Source of the DNA: Hippophae tibetana
Taxonomy: Eukaryota; Streptophyta; Magnoliopsida; Rosales; Elaeagnaceae
Assembly: GCA_037013495.1 (NCBI GenBank)
Contig: CM072801.1
Span: 103,423,816 to 103,487,815, forward strand
Direction of reading: 5' to 3'
DNA: 64,000 bases
Shown here: positions 52,379-64,000 of the stretch, piece after piece
Layout: each line of letters begins with the position of its first letter
Position numbering within the stretch: position 1 is the first letter of the stretch
Program-made: the position numbers and the translations under genes
The notes under the pieces: model-generated
Told to the model about the DNA's origin: nothing
The model's input: only the letters and a program-made list of their open reading frames with translations
The model's database searches: none

Positions 52379-55056
52379 CTAAAAGTCAAAAAATAAAACA
52401 AAGAAGAGGAAAATGATATAGTGAATTAAACGAAAAGTATGAAATGAAATGCAAATAAGAAAATAATGACAACAAAATCTAAAGAAAACAAAAGACTTGT
52501 AGAAAATATTTGTTTGTTTAATTGTGATTTGACACAAAAGAATGCAAAAACCAATAAAATGGAAAATTTCATTAAATCTAAAATTTAAAAAAAGATATTT
52601 TAAGATAAATATCATATTTTGGGTGACCTCGGCTTTGATACCAAATGATACAGATCCTTTATGCGAAAAACTTTGGAACCCATGAACTAATAGGAATGAG
52701 AAGTACAGAATTGCTAAGAACATGGTTACTATGCTCAAATTGGAACAATAAAGAACGAGAATAGAAAACCATGCAAGAAGGTGCGAGCAAAATATAATAC
52801 GTAGGAAAATAGTGTAAGAGATGGAATTTGGGTTCTAAAAGGTGGATAACTGAACTATTATTTCCTTCATGTTTTTGCAAATAGAAATAAGCTTTGATTT
52901 GATATATTATAATAGTCATTTGGATACACGAGTTAAAAGTTATAACAGTTTAAAGAGACAATCCCAATAAATAATTTCTTTTTTTTAAACTACGAACTCC
53001 AGAAATTTTGTGGTTTTTTATTCAGGAACAAAGATAGGTTGAACACGAAAAACAAAGAACAGGAAAATGATACAGTGAATAAAAAGAAGAGTAAGAAATG
53101 CAACGCAAATAAGAAAATAATGACAATTAAATCTAAAGAAAACAAAAGTCTTGTTGAAAATATTTGTTTCTTTAATTGGGATTTGGAACCAAAGAATGCA
53201 AAAAACAATATAATGGAAAATTTAATTAATTCTAAAAGTAAAAAAATAAAACAAAGAAGAGGAAAATGTTATAGTGAATTAAACGAAAAGTACGCAATGA
53301 AATGCAAATAAGAAAATAATGACAACAAAATCTAAAGAAAACAAAAGACTTGTAGAAATTATTTGTTTGTTTAATTTTGATTTGACACAAAAGAATGCAA
53401 AAACCAATAAAATGGAAAATTTCATTAAATCTAAAATTAAAAAAAAAGATATTTTAAGATAAATATCATATTTTGGGCGACCACGGCTTTGATACCAAAT
53501 GATACAGATCCTTTATGCGAAAAACTTTGGAACCCATGAACTAACAGGAATGAGAAGTACGGAATTGCTAAGAACATGGTTACTATGATCAAATTGGAAC
53601 AATAAAGAACGAGAATAGAAAACCATGCAAGAAGGTGCGAGCAAAATATAATACGTAGGAAAATAGTGTAAGATATGGAATTTGGGTTCTAAAAGGTGGA
53701 TAAATGAACTATTGTTTCCTTCATGTTTTTGCAAATAGAAATAAACATTGATTTGATATATTATAATAGTCATTTGGATACACGAGTTAAAAGTTATAAC
53801 AGTTTAAAGATACAATCACAATAAATAATTTCTTTTTTTTAAACTACGAACTCCAGAAAATTTGTGGTTTTTTATTCAGGAGCATAGATAGGTTGAACAC
53901 GGAAAAAAAAGAACAGGAAAATGATAGAGTGAAATAAAAGAAGAGTAAGAAATGCAATGCAAATAAGAAAATAATGACAATTAAATCTAAAGAAAACAAA
54001 AGTCTTGTAGAAAATATTTGTTTCTTTAATTGGGATTTGGAACCAAAGAAATCAAAAAACAATATAATGGAAAATTTTATTAATTCTAAAAGTCAAAAAA
54101 TAAAACAAAGAAGAGGAAAATGTTATAGCTAATTAAACGAAAAGTACGCAATGAAATGCAAATAAGAAAATAATGACAACAAAATCTAAAGAAAACAAAA
54201 GACTTGTAGAAATTATTTGTTTGTTTAATTGTGATTTGACACAAAAGAATGCAAAAACTAATAAAATGGAAAATTTCCTTAAATCTAAAATTAAAAAAAA
54301 AAGATATTTTAAGATAAATATCATATTTTGGGCGACCACGGCTTTGATACCAAATGATACAGATCCTTTATGCGAAAACCTTTGGAACCCATGAACTAAC
54401 AGGAATGAGAAGTATGGAATTGCTAAGAACATGGTTACAATGATCAAATTCGAACAATAAAGAACGAGAATAGAAAACCATACAAGAAGGTGCGAGCAAA
54501 CTATAATACGTAGGAAAATAGTGTAAGCGATGGAATTTGGGTTCTAAAAGGTGGATAACTGAACTATTGTTTCCTTCATGTTTTTGCAAATAGAAATAAG
54601 CATTGATTTGATATATTATAATAGTCATTTGGATACACGAGTTAAAAGTTATAACAGTTTAAAGATACAATCCCAATAAATAATTTCTTTTTTTTAAACT
54701 ACGAACTCCAGAAATTTTGTGGTTTTTTATTCAGGAACAAAGATAGGTTGAACACGGAAAACAAAGAACAGGAAAATGATACAGTGAATTAAAAGAAGAG
54801 TAAGAAATGCAACGCAAATAAGAAAATAATGACAATTAAATCTAAAGAAAACAAAAGTCTTGTTGAAAATATTTGTTTCTTTAATTGGGATTTGGAACCA
54901 AAGAATGCAAAAAACAATATAATGGAAAATTTAATTAATTCTAAAAGTCAAAAAATAAAACAAAGAAGAGGAAAATGTTATAGTGAATTAAACGAAAAGT
55001 ACGCAATGAAATGCAAATAAGAAAATAATGACAACAAAATCTAAAGAAAACAAAAG
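52379..55056 (+). repeat. Block repeated at a shift of about 10247 bp, copy 2
   Basis: This copy has more private changes than copy 1: GGGTGACCTCGG at 52621, TATGCTCAAATTGG near 52732, AGTACAGAATTG near 52703, TTCCTTAAATC near 54275 and TTACAATGATC near 54436. It ends at the subrepeat switch inside the 1054-bp monomer, so that monomer formed after this block was copied. Confidence 0.76.
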
Positions 55057-55383
55057 TCTTGTAGAAAATATTTGTTTCTTTAATTGGGATTTGGAACCAA
55101 AGAAATCAAAAAACAATATAATGGAAAATTTTATTAATTCTAAAAGTCAAAAAATAAAACAAAGAAGAGGAAAATGTTATAGCTAATTAAACGAAAAGTA
55201 CGCAATGAAATGCAAATAAGAAAATAATGACAACAAAATCTAAAGAAAACAAAAGACTTGTAGAAATTATTTGTTTGTTTAATTGTGATTTGACACAAAA
55301 GAATGCAAAAACTAATAAAATGGAAAATTTCATTAAATCTAAAATTAAAAAAATAAGATATTTTAAGATAAATACCCTATTTT
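54330..55383 (+). repeat. Long monomer (1054 bp) with three subrepeats
   Basis: This unit carries an extra 199-200 bp. A normal A (ATG at 54829) is followed by a hybrid that starts as B (ACAAC at 55031) and turns into A (GTCTTGT from 55056, then TTGGGATTTGG). A normal B follows from about 55227. The switch lies in the 20 bases at 55037-55056 that A and B share. From there the text matches sequence 1054 bp earlier. This is the expansion class complementary to the 657-bp monomer, though from a separate event, since the zone and sub-type differ. The next anchor has a private change to CGGCGACCACGG at 55384. Confidence 0.92.
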
Positions 55384-58300
55384 CGGCGACCACGGCTTTG
55401 ATACCAAATGATACAGATCCTTTATGCGAAAAACTTTGGAACCCATGAACTAACAGGAATGAGAAGTACGGAATTGCTAAGAACATGGTTACTATGATCA
55501 AATTGGAACAATAAAGAACGAGAATAGAAAACCATGCAAGAAGGTGCGAGCAAAATATAATACGTAGGAAAATAGTGTAAGCGATGGAATTTGGGTTCTA
55601 AAAGGTGGATAACTGAACTATTGTTTCCTTCATGTTTTTGCAAATAGAAATAAACATTGATTTGATATATTATAATAGTCATTTGGATACACGAGTTAAA
55701 AGTTATAACAGTTTAAAGATACAATCACAATAAATAATTTCTTTTTTTTAAACTACGAACTCCAGAAAATTTGTGGTTTTTTATTCAGGAGCATAGATAG
55801 GTTAAACACGGAAAACAAAGAACAGGAAAATGATACTGTGAATTAAAAGAAGAATAAGAAATGCAACGCAAATAAGAAAATAATGACAATTAAATCTAAA
55901 GAAAACAAAAGTCTTGTTGAAAATATTTGTGTCTTTAATTGGGATTTGGAACCAAAGAATGCAAAAAACAATATAATGGAAAATTTTATTAATTCTAAAA
56001 GTCAAAAAATAAAACAAAGAAGTGGAAAATGTTATAGTGAATTAAACGAAAAGTACGCAATGAAATGCAAATAAGAAAATAATGACAACAAAATCTAAAG
56101 AAAACAAAAGACTTGTAGAAAATATTTGTTTGTTTAAATTGTGATTTGACACAAAAGAATGCAAAAACCAATAAAATGGAAAATTTCATTAAATCTAAAA
56201 TTAAAAAAAAAGATATTTTAAGATAAATATCATATTTTGGGCGACCACGGCTTTGATACCAAATGATACAGATCCTTTATGCGAAAAACTTTGGAACCCA
56301 TGAACTAACAGGAATGAGAAGTATGGAATTGCTAAGAACATGGTTACTATGATCAAATTGGAACAATAAAGAACGAGAATAGAAAACCATGCAAGAAGGT
56401 GCGAGCAAACTATAATACCTAGGAAAATAGTGTAAGCGATGGAATTTGGGTTCTAAAAGGTGGATAACTAAACTATTGTTTCCTTCATGTTTTTGCAAAT
56501 AGAAATAAGCTTTGATTTGATATATTATAATAGTCATTTGGATACACGAGTTAAAAGTTATAACAGTTTAAAGATACAATCACAATAAATAATTTCTTTT
56601 TTTTAAACTACGAACTCCAGAAAATTTGTGGTTTTTTATTTAGGAGCATAGATAGGTTGAACACGGAAAACAAAGAACAGGAAAATGATACAGTGAATTA
56701 AAAGAAGAGTAAGAAATGCAATGCAAATAAGAAAATAATGACAATTAAATCTAAAGAAAACAAAAGTCTTGTAGAAAATATTTGTTTCTTTAATTGGGAT
56801 TTGGAACCAAAGAAATCAAAAACAATATAATGGAAAATTTTATTAATTCTAAAAGTCAAAAAATAAAACAAAGAAGAGGAAAATGATATAGTGAATTAAA
56901 CGAAAAGTATGAAATGAAATGCAAATAAGAAAATAATGACAACAAAATCTAAAGAAAACAAAAGACTTGTAGAAAATATTTGTTTGTTTAATTGTGATTT
57001 GACACAAAAGAATGCAAAAAACCAATAAAATGGAAAATTTCATTAAATCTAAAATTTAAAAAAAGATATTTTAAGATAAATATCATATTTTGGGCGACCA
57101 CGGCTTTGATACCAAATGATACAGATCCTTTATGCGAAAAACTTTGGAACCCATGAACTAACAGGAATGAGAAGTACGGAATTGCTAAGAACATGGTTAC
57201 TATGATCAAATTGGAACAATAAAGAACGAGAATAGAAAACCATGCAAGAAGGTGCGAGCAAAATATAATACGTAGGAAAATAGTGTAAGCGATGGAATTT
57301 GGGTTCTAAAAGGTGGATAACTGAACTATTGTTTCCTTCATGTTTTTGCAAATAGAAATAAACATTGATTTGATATATTATAATAGTCATTTGGATACAC
57401 GAGTTAAAAGTTATAACAGTTTAAAGATACAATCACAATAAATAATTTCTTTTTTTTAAACTACGAACTCCAGAAAATTTGTGGTTTTTTATTCAGGAGC
57501 ATAGATAGGTTGAACACGGAAAACAAAGAACAGGAAAATGATACAATGAATTAAAAGAAGAATAAGAAATGCAACGCAAATAAGAAAATAATGACAATTA
57601 AATCTAAAGAAAACAAAAGTCTTGTTGAAAATATTTGTTTCTTTAATTGGGATTGGAACCAAAGAATGCAAAAAACAATATAATGGAAAATTTTATTAAT
57701 TCTATAAGTCAAAAAATAAAACAAAGAAGAGGAAAATGTTATAGTGAATTAAACGAAAAGTACGCAATGAAATGAAAATAAGAAAATAATGACAACAAAA
57801 TCTAAAGAAAACAAAAGACTTGTAGAAATTATTTGTTTGTTTAATTGTGATTTCACACAAAAGAATGCAAAAACTAATAAAATGGAAAATTTCATTAAAT
57901 CTAAAATTAAAAAAAAAGATATTTTAAGATAAATATCATATTTTGGGCGACCACGGCTTTGATACCAAATGATACAGATCCTTTATGCGAAAAACTTTGG
58001 AACCCATGAACTAACAGGAATGAGAAGTATGGAATTGCTAAGAACATGGTTACTATGATCAAATTCGAACAATAAAGAACGAGAATAGAAAACCATACAA
58101 GAAGGTGCGAGCAAACTATAATACGTAGGAAAATAGTGTAAGCGATGGAATTTGGGTTCTAAAAGGTGGATAACTGAACTATTGTTTCCTTCATGTTTTT
58201 GCAAATAGAAATAAGCATTGATTTGATATATTATAATAGTCATTTGGATACACGAGTTAAAAGTTATAACAGTTTAAAGATACAATCCCAATAAATAATT

Positions 58301-60419
58301 TCTTTTTTTTAAACTACGAACTCCAGAAATTTTGTGGTTTTTTATTCAGGAACAAAGATAGGTTGAACACGGAAAACAAAGAACAGGAAAATGATACAGT
58401 GAATTAAAAGAAGAGTAAGAAATGCAACGCAAATAAGAAAATAATGACAATTAAATCTAAAGAAAACAAAAGTCTTGTTGAAAATATTTGTTTCTTTAAT
58501 TGGGATTTGGAACCAAAGAATGCAAAAAACAATATAATGGAAAATTTAATTAATTCTAAAAGTCAAAAAATAAAACAAAGAAGAGGAAAATGTTATAGTG
58601 AATTAAACGAAAAGTACGCAATGAAATGCAAATAAGAAAATAATGACAACAAAATCTAAAGAAAACAAAAGACTTGTAGAAATTATTTGTTTGTTTAATT
58701 TCGATTTGACACAAAAGAATGCAAAAACCAATAAAATGGAAAATTTCATTAAATCTAAAATTAAAAAAAAAGATATTTTAAGATAAATATCATATTTTGG
58801 GCGACCACGGCTTTGATACCAAATGATACAGATCCTTTATGCGAAAAACTTTGGAACCCATGAACTAACAGGAATGAGAAGTACGGAATTGCTAAGAACA
58901 TGGTTACTATGATCAAATTGGAACAATAAAGAAGGAGAATAGAAAACCATGCAAGAAGGTGCGAGCAAAATATAATACGTAGGAAATAGTGTAAGCGATG
59001 GAATTTGGGTTCTAAAAGGTGGATAACTGAACTATTGTTTCCTTCATGTTTTTGCAAATAGAAATAAACATTGATTTGATATATTATAATAGTCATTTGG
59101 ATACACGAGTTAAAAGTTATAACAGTTTAAAGATACAATCACAATAAATAATTTCTTTTTTTTAAACTACGAACTCCAGAAAATTTGTGGTTTTTTATTC
59201 AGGAGCATAGATAGGTTAAACATGGAAAACAAAGAACAGGAAAATGATACTGTGAATTAAAAGAAGAATAAGAAATGCAACGCAAATAAGAAAATAATGA
59301 CAATTAAATCTAAAGAAAACAAAAGTCTTGTTGAAAATATTTGTTTCTTTAATTGGGATTTGGAACCAAAGAATGCAAAAAACAATATAATGGAAAATTT
59401 TATTAATTCTAAAAGTCAAAAAATAAAACAAAGAAGTGGAAAATGTTATAGTGAATTAAACGAAAAGTACGCAATGAAATGCAAATAAGAAAATAATGAC
59501 AACAAAATCTAAAGAAAACAAAAGACTTGTAGAAATTATTTGTTTGTTTAATTGTGATTTGACACAAAAGAATGCAAAAACTAATAAATGGAAAATTTCA
59601 TTAAATCTAAAATTAAAAAAAAAGATATTTTAAGTTAAATATCATATTTTGGGCGACCACGGCTTTGATACCAAATGATACAGATCCTTTATGCGAAAAA
59701 CTTTGGAACCCATGAACTAACAGGAATGAGAAGTATGGAATTGCTAAGAACATGGTTACTATGATCAAATTCGGAACAATAAAGAACGAGAATAGAAAAC
59801 CATGCAAGAAGGTGCGAGCAAACTATAATACGTAGGAAAATAGTGTAAGCGATGGAATTTGGGTTCTAAAAGGTGGATAACTAAACTATTGTTTCCTTCA
59901 TGTTTTTGCAAATAGAAATAAGCATTGATTTGATATATTATAATAGTCATTTGGATACACGAGTTAAAAGTTATAACAGTTTAAAGATACAATCATAATA
60001 AATAATTTCTTTTTTTTAAACTACGAACTCCAGAAATTTTGTGGTTTTTTATTCAGGAACAAAGATAGGTTGAACACGGAAAACAAAGAACAGGAAAATG
60101 ATACAGTGAATTAAAAGAAGAGTAAGAAATGCAACGCAAATAAGAAAATAATGACAATTAAATCTAAAGAAAACAAAAGTCTTGTTGAAAATATTTGTTT
60201 CTTTAATTGGATTTGGAACCAAAGAATGCAAAAAACAATATAATGGAAAATTTTATTAATTCTAAAAGTCAAAAAATAAAACAAAGAAGAGGAAAATGTT
60301 ATAGTGAATTAAACGAAAAGTACGCAATGAAATGCAAATAAGAAAATAATGACAACAAAATCTAAAGAAAACAAAAGACTTGTAGAAATTATTTGTTTGT
60401 TTAATTTCGATTAGTGACA

Positions 60420-61430
60420 CAAAAGAATGCAAAAACTAATAAAATGGAAAACTTCATTAAATCTAAAATTAAAAAAAAAAGATATTTTAAGATAAATATC
60501 ATATTTTGGGCGACCACGGCTTTGATACCAAATGATACAGATCCTTTATGCGAAAAACTTTGGAACCCATGAACTAACAGGAATGGGAAGTATGGAATTG
60601 CTAAGAACATGGTTACTATGATCAAATTCGAACAATAAAGAACGAGAATAGAAAACCATACAAGAAGGTGCGAGCAAACTATAATACGTAGGAAAATAGT
60701 GTAAGCGATGGAATTTGGGTTCTAAAAGGTGGATAACTGAACTATTGTTTCCTTCATGTTTTTGCAAATAGAAATAAGCATTGATTTGATATATTATAAT
60801 AGTCATTTGGATACACGAGTTAAAAGTTATAACAGTTTAAAGATACAATCCCAATAAATAATTTCTTTTTTTTAAACTACGAACTCCAGAAATTTTGTGG
60901 TTTTTTATTCAGGAACAAAGATAGGTTGAACACGGAAAACAAAGAACAGGAAAATGATACAGTGAATTAAAAGAAGAGTAAGAAATGCAACGCAAATAAG
61001 AAAATAATGACAATTAAATCTAAAGAAAACAAAAGTCTTGTTGAAAATATTTGTTTCTTTAATTGGGATTTGGAACCAAAGAAATCAAAAAACAATATAA
61101 TGGAAAATTTTATTAATTCTAAAAGTCAAAAAATAAAACAAAGAAGCGGAAAATGTTATAGTGAATTAAACGAAAAGTACGCAATGAAATGCAAATAAGA
61201 AAATAATGACTACAAAATCTAAAGAAAACAAAAGACTTGTAGAAATTATTTGTTTGTTTAATTGTGATTTGACAGAAAAGAATTCAAAAACCAATAAAAT
61301 GGAAAATTTCATTAAATCTAAAATTAAAAAAAAAAGATATTTTAAGATAAATATCATATTTTGGGCGACCACGGTTTTGATACCAAATGATACAGATCCT
61401 TTATGCGAAAAACTTTGGAACCCATGAACT
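60420..61430 (+). repeat. Block repeated at a 2562-bp shift near the right edge (first copy)
   Basis: This run recurs at about 62982-64000. Shared rare markers are GGAAAACTTCATTAAATC, CAGGAATGGGAAGTATGG, AGAAGCGGAAAATG, AATGACTACAAAATC, GACAGAAAAGAATTC and GGTTTTGATACC. The start of this copy has a local change, TTCGATTAGTGACAC near 60406, absent from the second copy. Confidence 0.85.
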
Positions 61431-62981
61431 AACAGGAATGAGAAGTACGGAATTGCTAAGAACATGGTTACTATGATCAAATTGGAACAATAAAGAACGA
61501 GAATAGAAAACCATGCAAGAAGGTGCGAGCAAAATATAATACGTAGGAAAATAGTGTAAGAGATGGAATTTGGGTTCTAAAAGGTGGATAACTGAACTAT
61601 TGTTTCCTTCATGTTTTTGCAAATAGAAATAAACATTGATTTGATATATTATAATAGTCATTTGGATACACGAGTTAAAAGTTATAACAGTTTAAAGATA
61701 CAATCACAATAAATAATTTCTTTTTTTTAAACTACGAACTCCAGAAAATTTGTGGTTTTTTATTCAGGAGCATAGATAGGTTAAACACGGAAAACAAAGA
61801 ACAGGAAAATGATACTGTGAATTAAAAGAAGAATAAGAAATGCAACGCAAATAAGAAAATAATGACAATTAAATCTAAAGAAAACAAAAGTCTTGTTGAA
61901 AATATTTGTTTCTTTAATTGGGATTTGGAACCAAAGAATGCAAAAAACAATATAATGGAAAATTTTATTAATTCTAAATGTCAAAAAATAAAACAAAGAA
62001 GTGGAAAATGTTATAGTGAATTAAACGAAAAGTACGCAATGAAATGCAAATAAGAAAATAATGACAACAAAATCTAAAGAAAACAAAAGACTTGTAGAAA
62101 ATATTTGTTTGTTTAATTGTGATTTGACACAAAAGAAAGCAAAAACCAATAAAATGGAAAATTTCATTAAATGTAAAATTAAAAAAAAGATATTTTAAGA
62201 TAAATATCATATTTTGGGCGACCACGGCTTTGATACCAAATGATACAGATCCTTTATGCGAAAAACTTTGGAACCCATGAACTAACAGGAATGAGAAGTA
62301 TGGAATTGCTAAGAACATGGTTACTATGATCAAATTGGAACAATAAAGAACGAGAATAGAAAACCATGCAAGAAGGTGAGAGCAAACTATAATACGTAGG
62401 AAAATAGTGTAAGCGATGGAATTTGGGTTCTAAAAGGTGGATAACTAAACTATTGTTTCCTTCATGTTTTTGAAAATAGAAATAAGCTTTGATTTGATAT
62501 ATTATAATAGTCATTTGGATACACGAGTTAAAAGTTATAACAGTTTAAAGATACAATCACAATAAATAATTTCTTTTTTTTAAACTACGAACTCCAGAAA
62601 ATTTGTGGTTTTTTATTCAGGAGCATAGATAGGTTAAACACGGAAAACAAAGAACAGGAAAATGATACTGTGAATTAAAAGAAGAATAAGAAATGCAACG
62701 CAAATAAGAAAATAATGACAATTAAATCTAAAGAAAACAAAAGTCTTGTTGAAAATATTTGTTTCTTTAATTGGGATTTGGAACCAAAGAAATCAAAAAA
62801 CAATATAATGGAAAATTTTATTAATTCTAAAAGTCAAAAAATAAAACAAAGAAGAGGAAAATGTTATAGCTAATTAAACGAAAAGTACGCAATGAAATGC
62901 AAATAAGAAAATAATGACAACAAAATCTAAAGAAAACAAAAGACTTGTAGAAAATATTTGTTTGTTTAATTGTGATTTGAC

Positions 62982-64000
62982 ACAAAAGAATGCAAAAACT
63001 AATAAAATGGAAAACTTCATTAAATCTAAAATTAAAAAAAAAGATATTTTAAGATAAATATCATATTTTGGGCGACCACGGCTTTGATACCAAATGATAC
63101 AGATCCTTTATGCGAAAAACTTTGGAACCCATGAACTAACAGGAATGGGAAGTATGGAATTGCTAAGAACATGGTTACTATGATCAAATTCGAACAATAA
63201 AGAACGAGAATAGAAAACCATACAAGAAGGTGCGAGCAAACTATAATACGTAGGAAAATAGTGTAAGCGATGGAATTTGGGTTCTAAAAGGTGGATAACT
63301 GAACTATTGTTTCCTTCATGTTTTTGCAAATAGAAATAAGCATTGATTTGATATATTATAATAGTCATTTGGATACACGAGTTAAAAGTTATAACAGTTT
63401 AAAGATAAAATCCCAATAAATAATTTCTTTTTTTTAAACTACGAACTCCAGAAATTTTGTGGTTTTTTATTCAGGAACAAAGATAGGTTGAACACGGAAA
63501 ACAAAGAACAGGAAAATGATACAGTGAATTAAAAGAAGAGTAAGAAATGCAACGCAAATAAGAAAATAATGACAATTAAATCTAAAGAAAACAAAAGTCT
63601 TGTTGAAAATATTTGTTTCTTTAATTGGGATTTGGAACCAAAGAAATCAAAAAACAATATAATGGAAAATTTTATTAATTCTAAAAGTCAAAAAATAAAA
63701 CAAAGAAGCGGAAAATGTTATAGTGAATTAAACGAAAAGTACGCAATGAAATGCAAATAAGAAAATAATGACTACAAAATCTAAAGAAAACCAAAGACTT
63801 GTAGAAATTATTTGTTTGTTTAATTGTGATTTGACAGAAAAGAATTCAAAAACCAATAAAATGGAAAATTTCATTAAATCTAAAATTAAAAAAAAAAGAT
63901 ATTTTAAGATAAATATCATAATTTGGGCGACCACGGTTTTGATACCAAATGATACAGATCCTTTATGCGAAAAACTTTGGAACCCATGAACTAACAGGAA
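62982..64000 (+). repeat. Block repeated at a 2562-bp shift, second copy, cut by the window edge
   Basis: This is the second copy of the 60420 block. It carries a few private changes (GATAAAATCCC near 63405, AAAACCAAAGACTTG near 63787, CATAATTTGGGC near 63917). The block runs off the window, so its full length is unknown. Confidence 0.83.
63925..64000 (+). repeat. Partial monomer at the right edge
   Basis: The last 76 bp begin a further monomer: the anchor, GGTTTTGATACC and GAACTAACAGG. The array therefore continues beyond the window. The text carries the private variants of the 61363 monomer and so belongs to the second copy of the 2562-bp duplication. Confidence 0.9.

Larger units (their letters stand above)
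1..64000 (+). repeat. Satellite array, about 854-bp monomer, head to tail
   Basis: The whole window is one tandem array in a single orientation. The conserved anchor GGGCGACCACGG (or a near variant) starts at 711, 1567, 2419, 3274, 4128, 4981, 5638, 6492, 7345, 8202, 9057, 9909, 10762, 11617, 12471, 13326, 14178, 15032, 15887, 16741, 17597, 18453, 19308, 20163, 21018, 21874, 22728, 23581, 24436, 25293, 26147, 27002, 27859, 28714, 29565, 30419, 31272, 32126, 32980, 33834, 34688, 35542, 36397, 37252, 38106, 38959, 39812, 40666, 41520, 42373, 43228, 44083, 44937, 45791, 46645, 47498, 48352, 49206, 50059, 50912, 51768, 52621, 53475, 54330, 55384, 56239, 57092, 57945, 58799, 59651, 60508, 61363, 62216, 63070 and 63925. 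All spacings are 851-857 bp except 657 (from 4981) and 1054 (from 54330). Length differences within the normal range come mostly from A-run and T-run slippage and single-base indels. No single-copy flank is present. Whether the array is centromeric, pericentromeric or subtelomeric cannot be read from the sequence. Confidence 0.98.
24500..64000 (+). repeat. Zone R: right satellite subfamily
   Basis: From about 24498 the form GAACTAACAGG appears, and from about 25090 TTAAACGAAAAG and GATTTGACACAAAAG. These then dominate to the end of the window. The 2566-bp duplication briefly brings zone M text back at about 26061-27060. Sub-types recur in different orders, marked by GTACGG or GTATGG, AAGATATGGAATTTGG with GATAAATGAAC, ACATTGATTTGAT or GCTTTGATTTGAT, and AAATTCGAACAATAAAG. 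The recurring orders show how blocks were copied. Tract 49600-50330 is an exception and is annotated separately. Confidence 0.85.

Noticed and set aside
1-64000. CRISPR array
   Set aside because: The repeats are 854 bp with no short repeat-spacer structure, and the composition and scale are those of eukaryotic satellite DNA.
1-64000. Monomer length as a multiple of nucleosome spacing (854 is about 5 x 171)
   Set aside because: The ratio is suggestive, but no 171-bp sub-periodicity is visible. The only internal period I can see is 199 bp, so the match may be chance.

Overview
The window is a single uninterrupted satellite DNA array. From base 1 to base 64000 it consists of head-to-tail copies, all in one orientation, of an A+T-rich monomer of about 854 bp (roughly 70-75% A+T, judged by eye). 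I located 75 copies of one conserved anchor (usually GGGCGACCACGG). Of the 74 anchor-to-anchor spacings, 72 are 851-857 bp, one is 657 bp and one is 1054 bp. No single-copy flank appears at either end, so the real array is longer than the window. I found no protein gene, RNA gene, inserted transposon, inversion or CRISPR array that I can support. The organism is a eukaryote. A flowering plant is my best guess, on one clue only: each monomer carries, on the minus strand, a sequence close to the initiator-tRNA-Met primer-binding site of plant LTR retrotransposons.

Each monomer has two parts. One is about 456 bp of sequence present once. The other is a tandem pair of diverged 199-bp subrepeats, A and B, about 91% identical over their best-aligned 138 bp. 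The two off-size monomers follow from this. The 657-bp monomer (4981-5637) has one fused A/B subrepeat. The 1054-bp monomer (54330-55383) has three. They are the deletion and expansion classes expected from unequal exchange between A and B.

Three sequence zones run along the array: L (1 to about 16.45 kb), M (about 16.45-24.5 kb) and R (about 24.5-64 kb). Diagnostic bases separate them, and patches of one zone recur inside another. Local higher-order duplications lie on top, with shifts of 2364, 4269, 3421, 2566, 2562 and 2561 bp, plus longer-range ones of about 7.49 and 10.25 kb. Some copies look essentially identical, which points to recent amplification or to assembly error. A tract at about 49.60-50.33 kb resembles the M and L zones although it lies deep in zone R.

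The most interesting reading is that the satellite was built from a short non-autonomous LTR retrotransposon (TRIM- or LARD-like). On the minus strand a TATA-like box is followed about 258 nt later by a CA dinucleotide, a 2-nt spacer and the primer-binding-site-like motif. That is the order expected for an LTR followed by its internal region. This is inference. The many short open frames of 60-121 codons are by-products of a repeated low-G+C sequence and are not annotated as genes.
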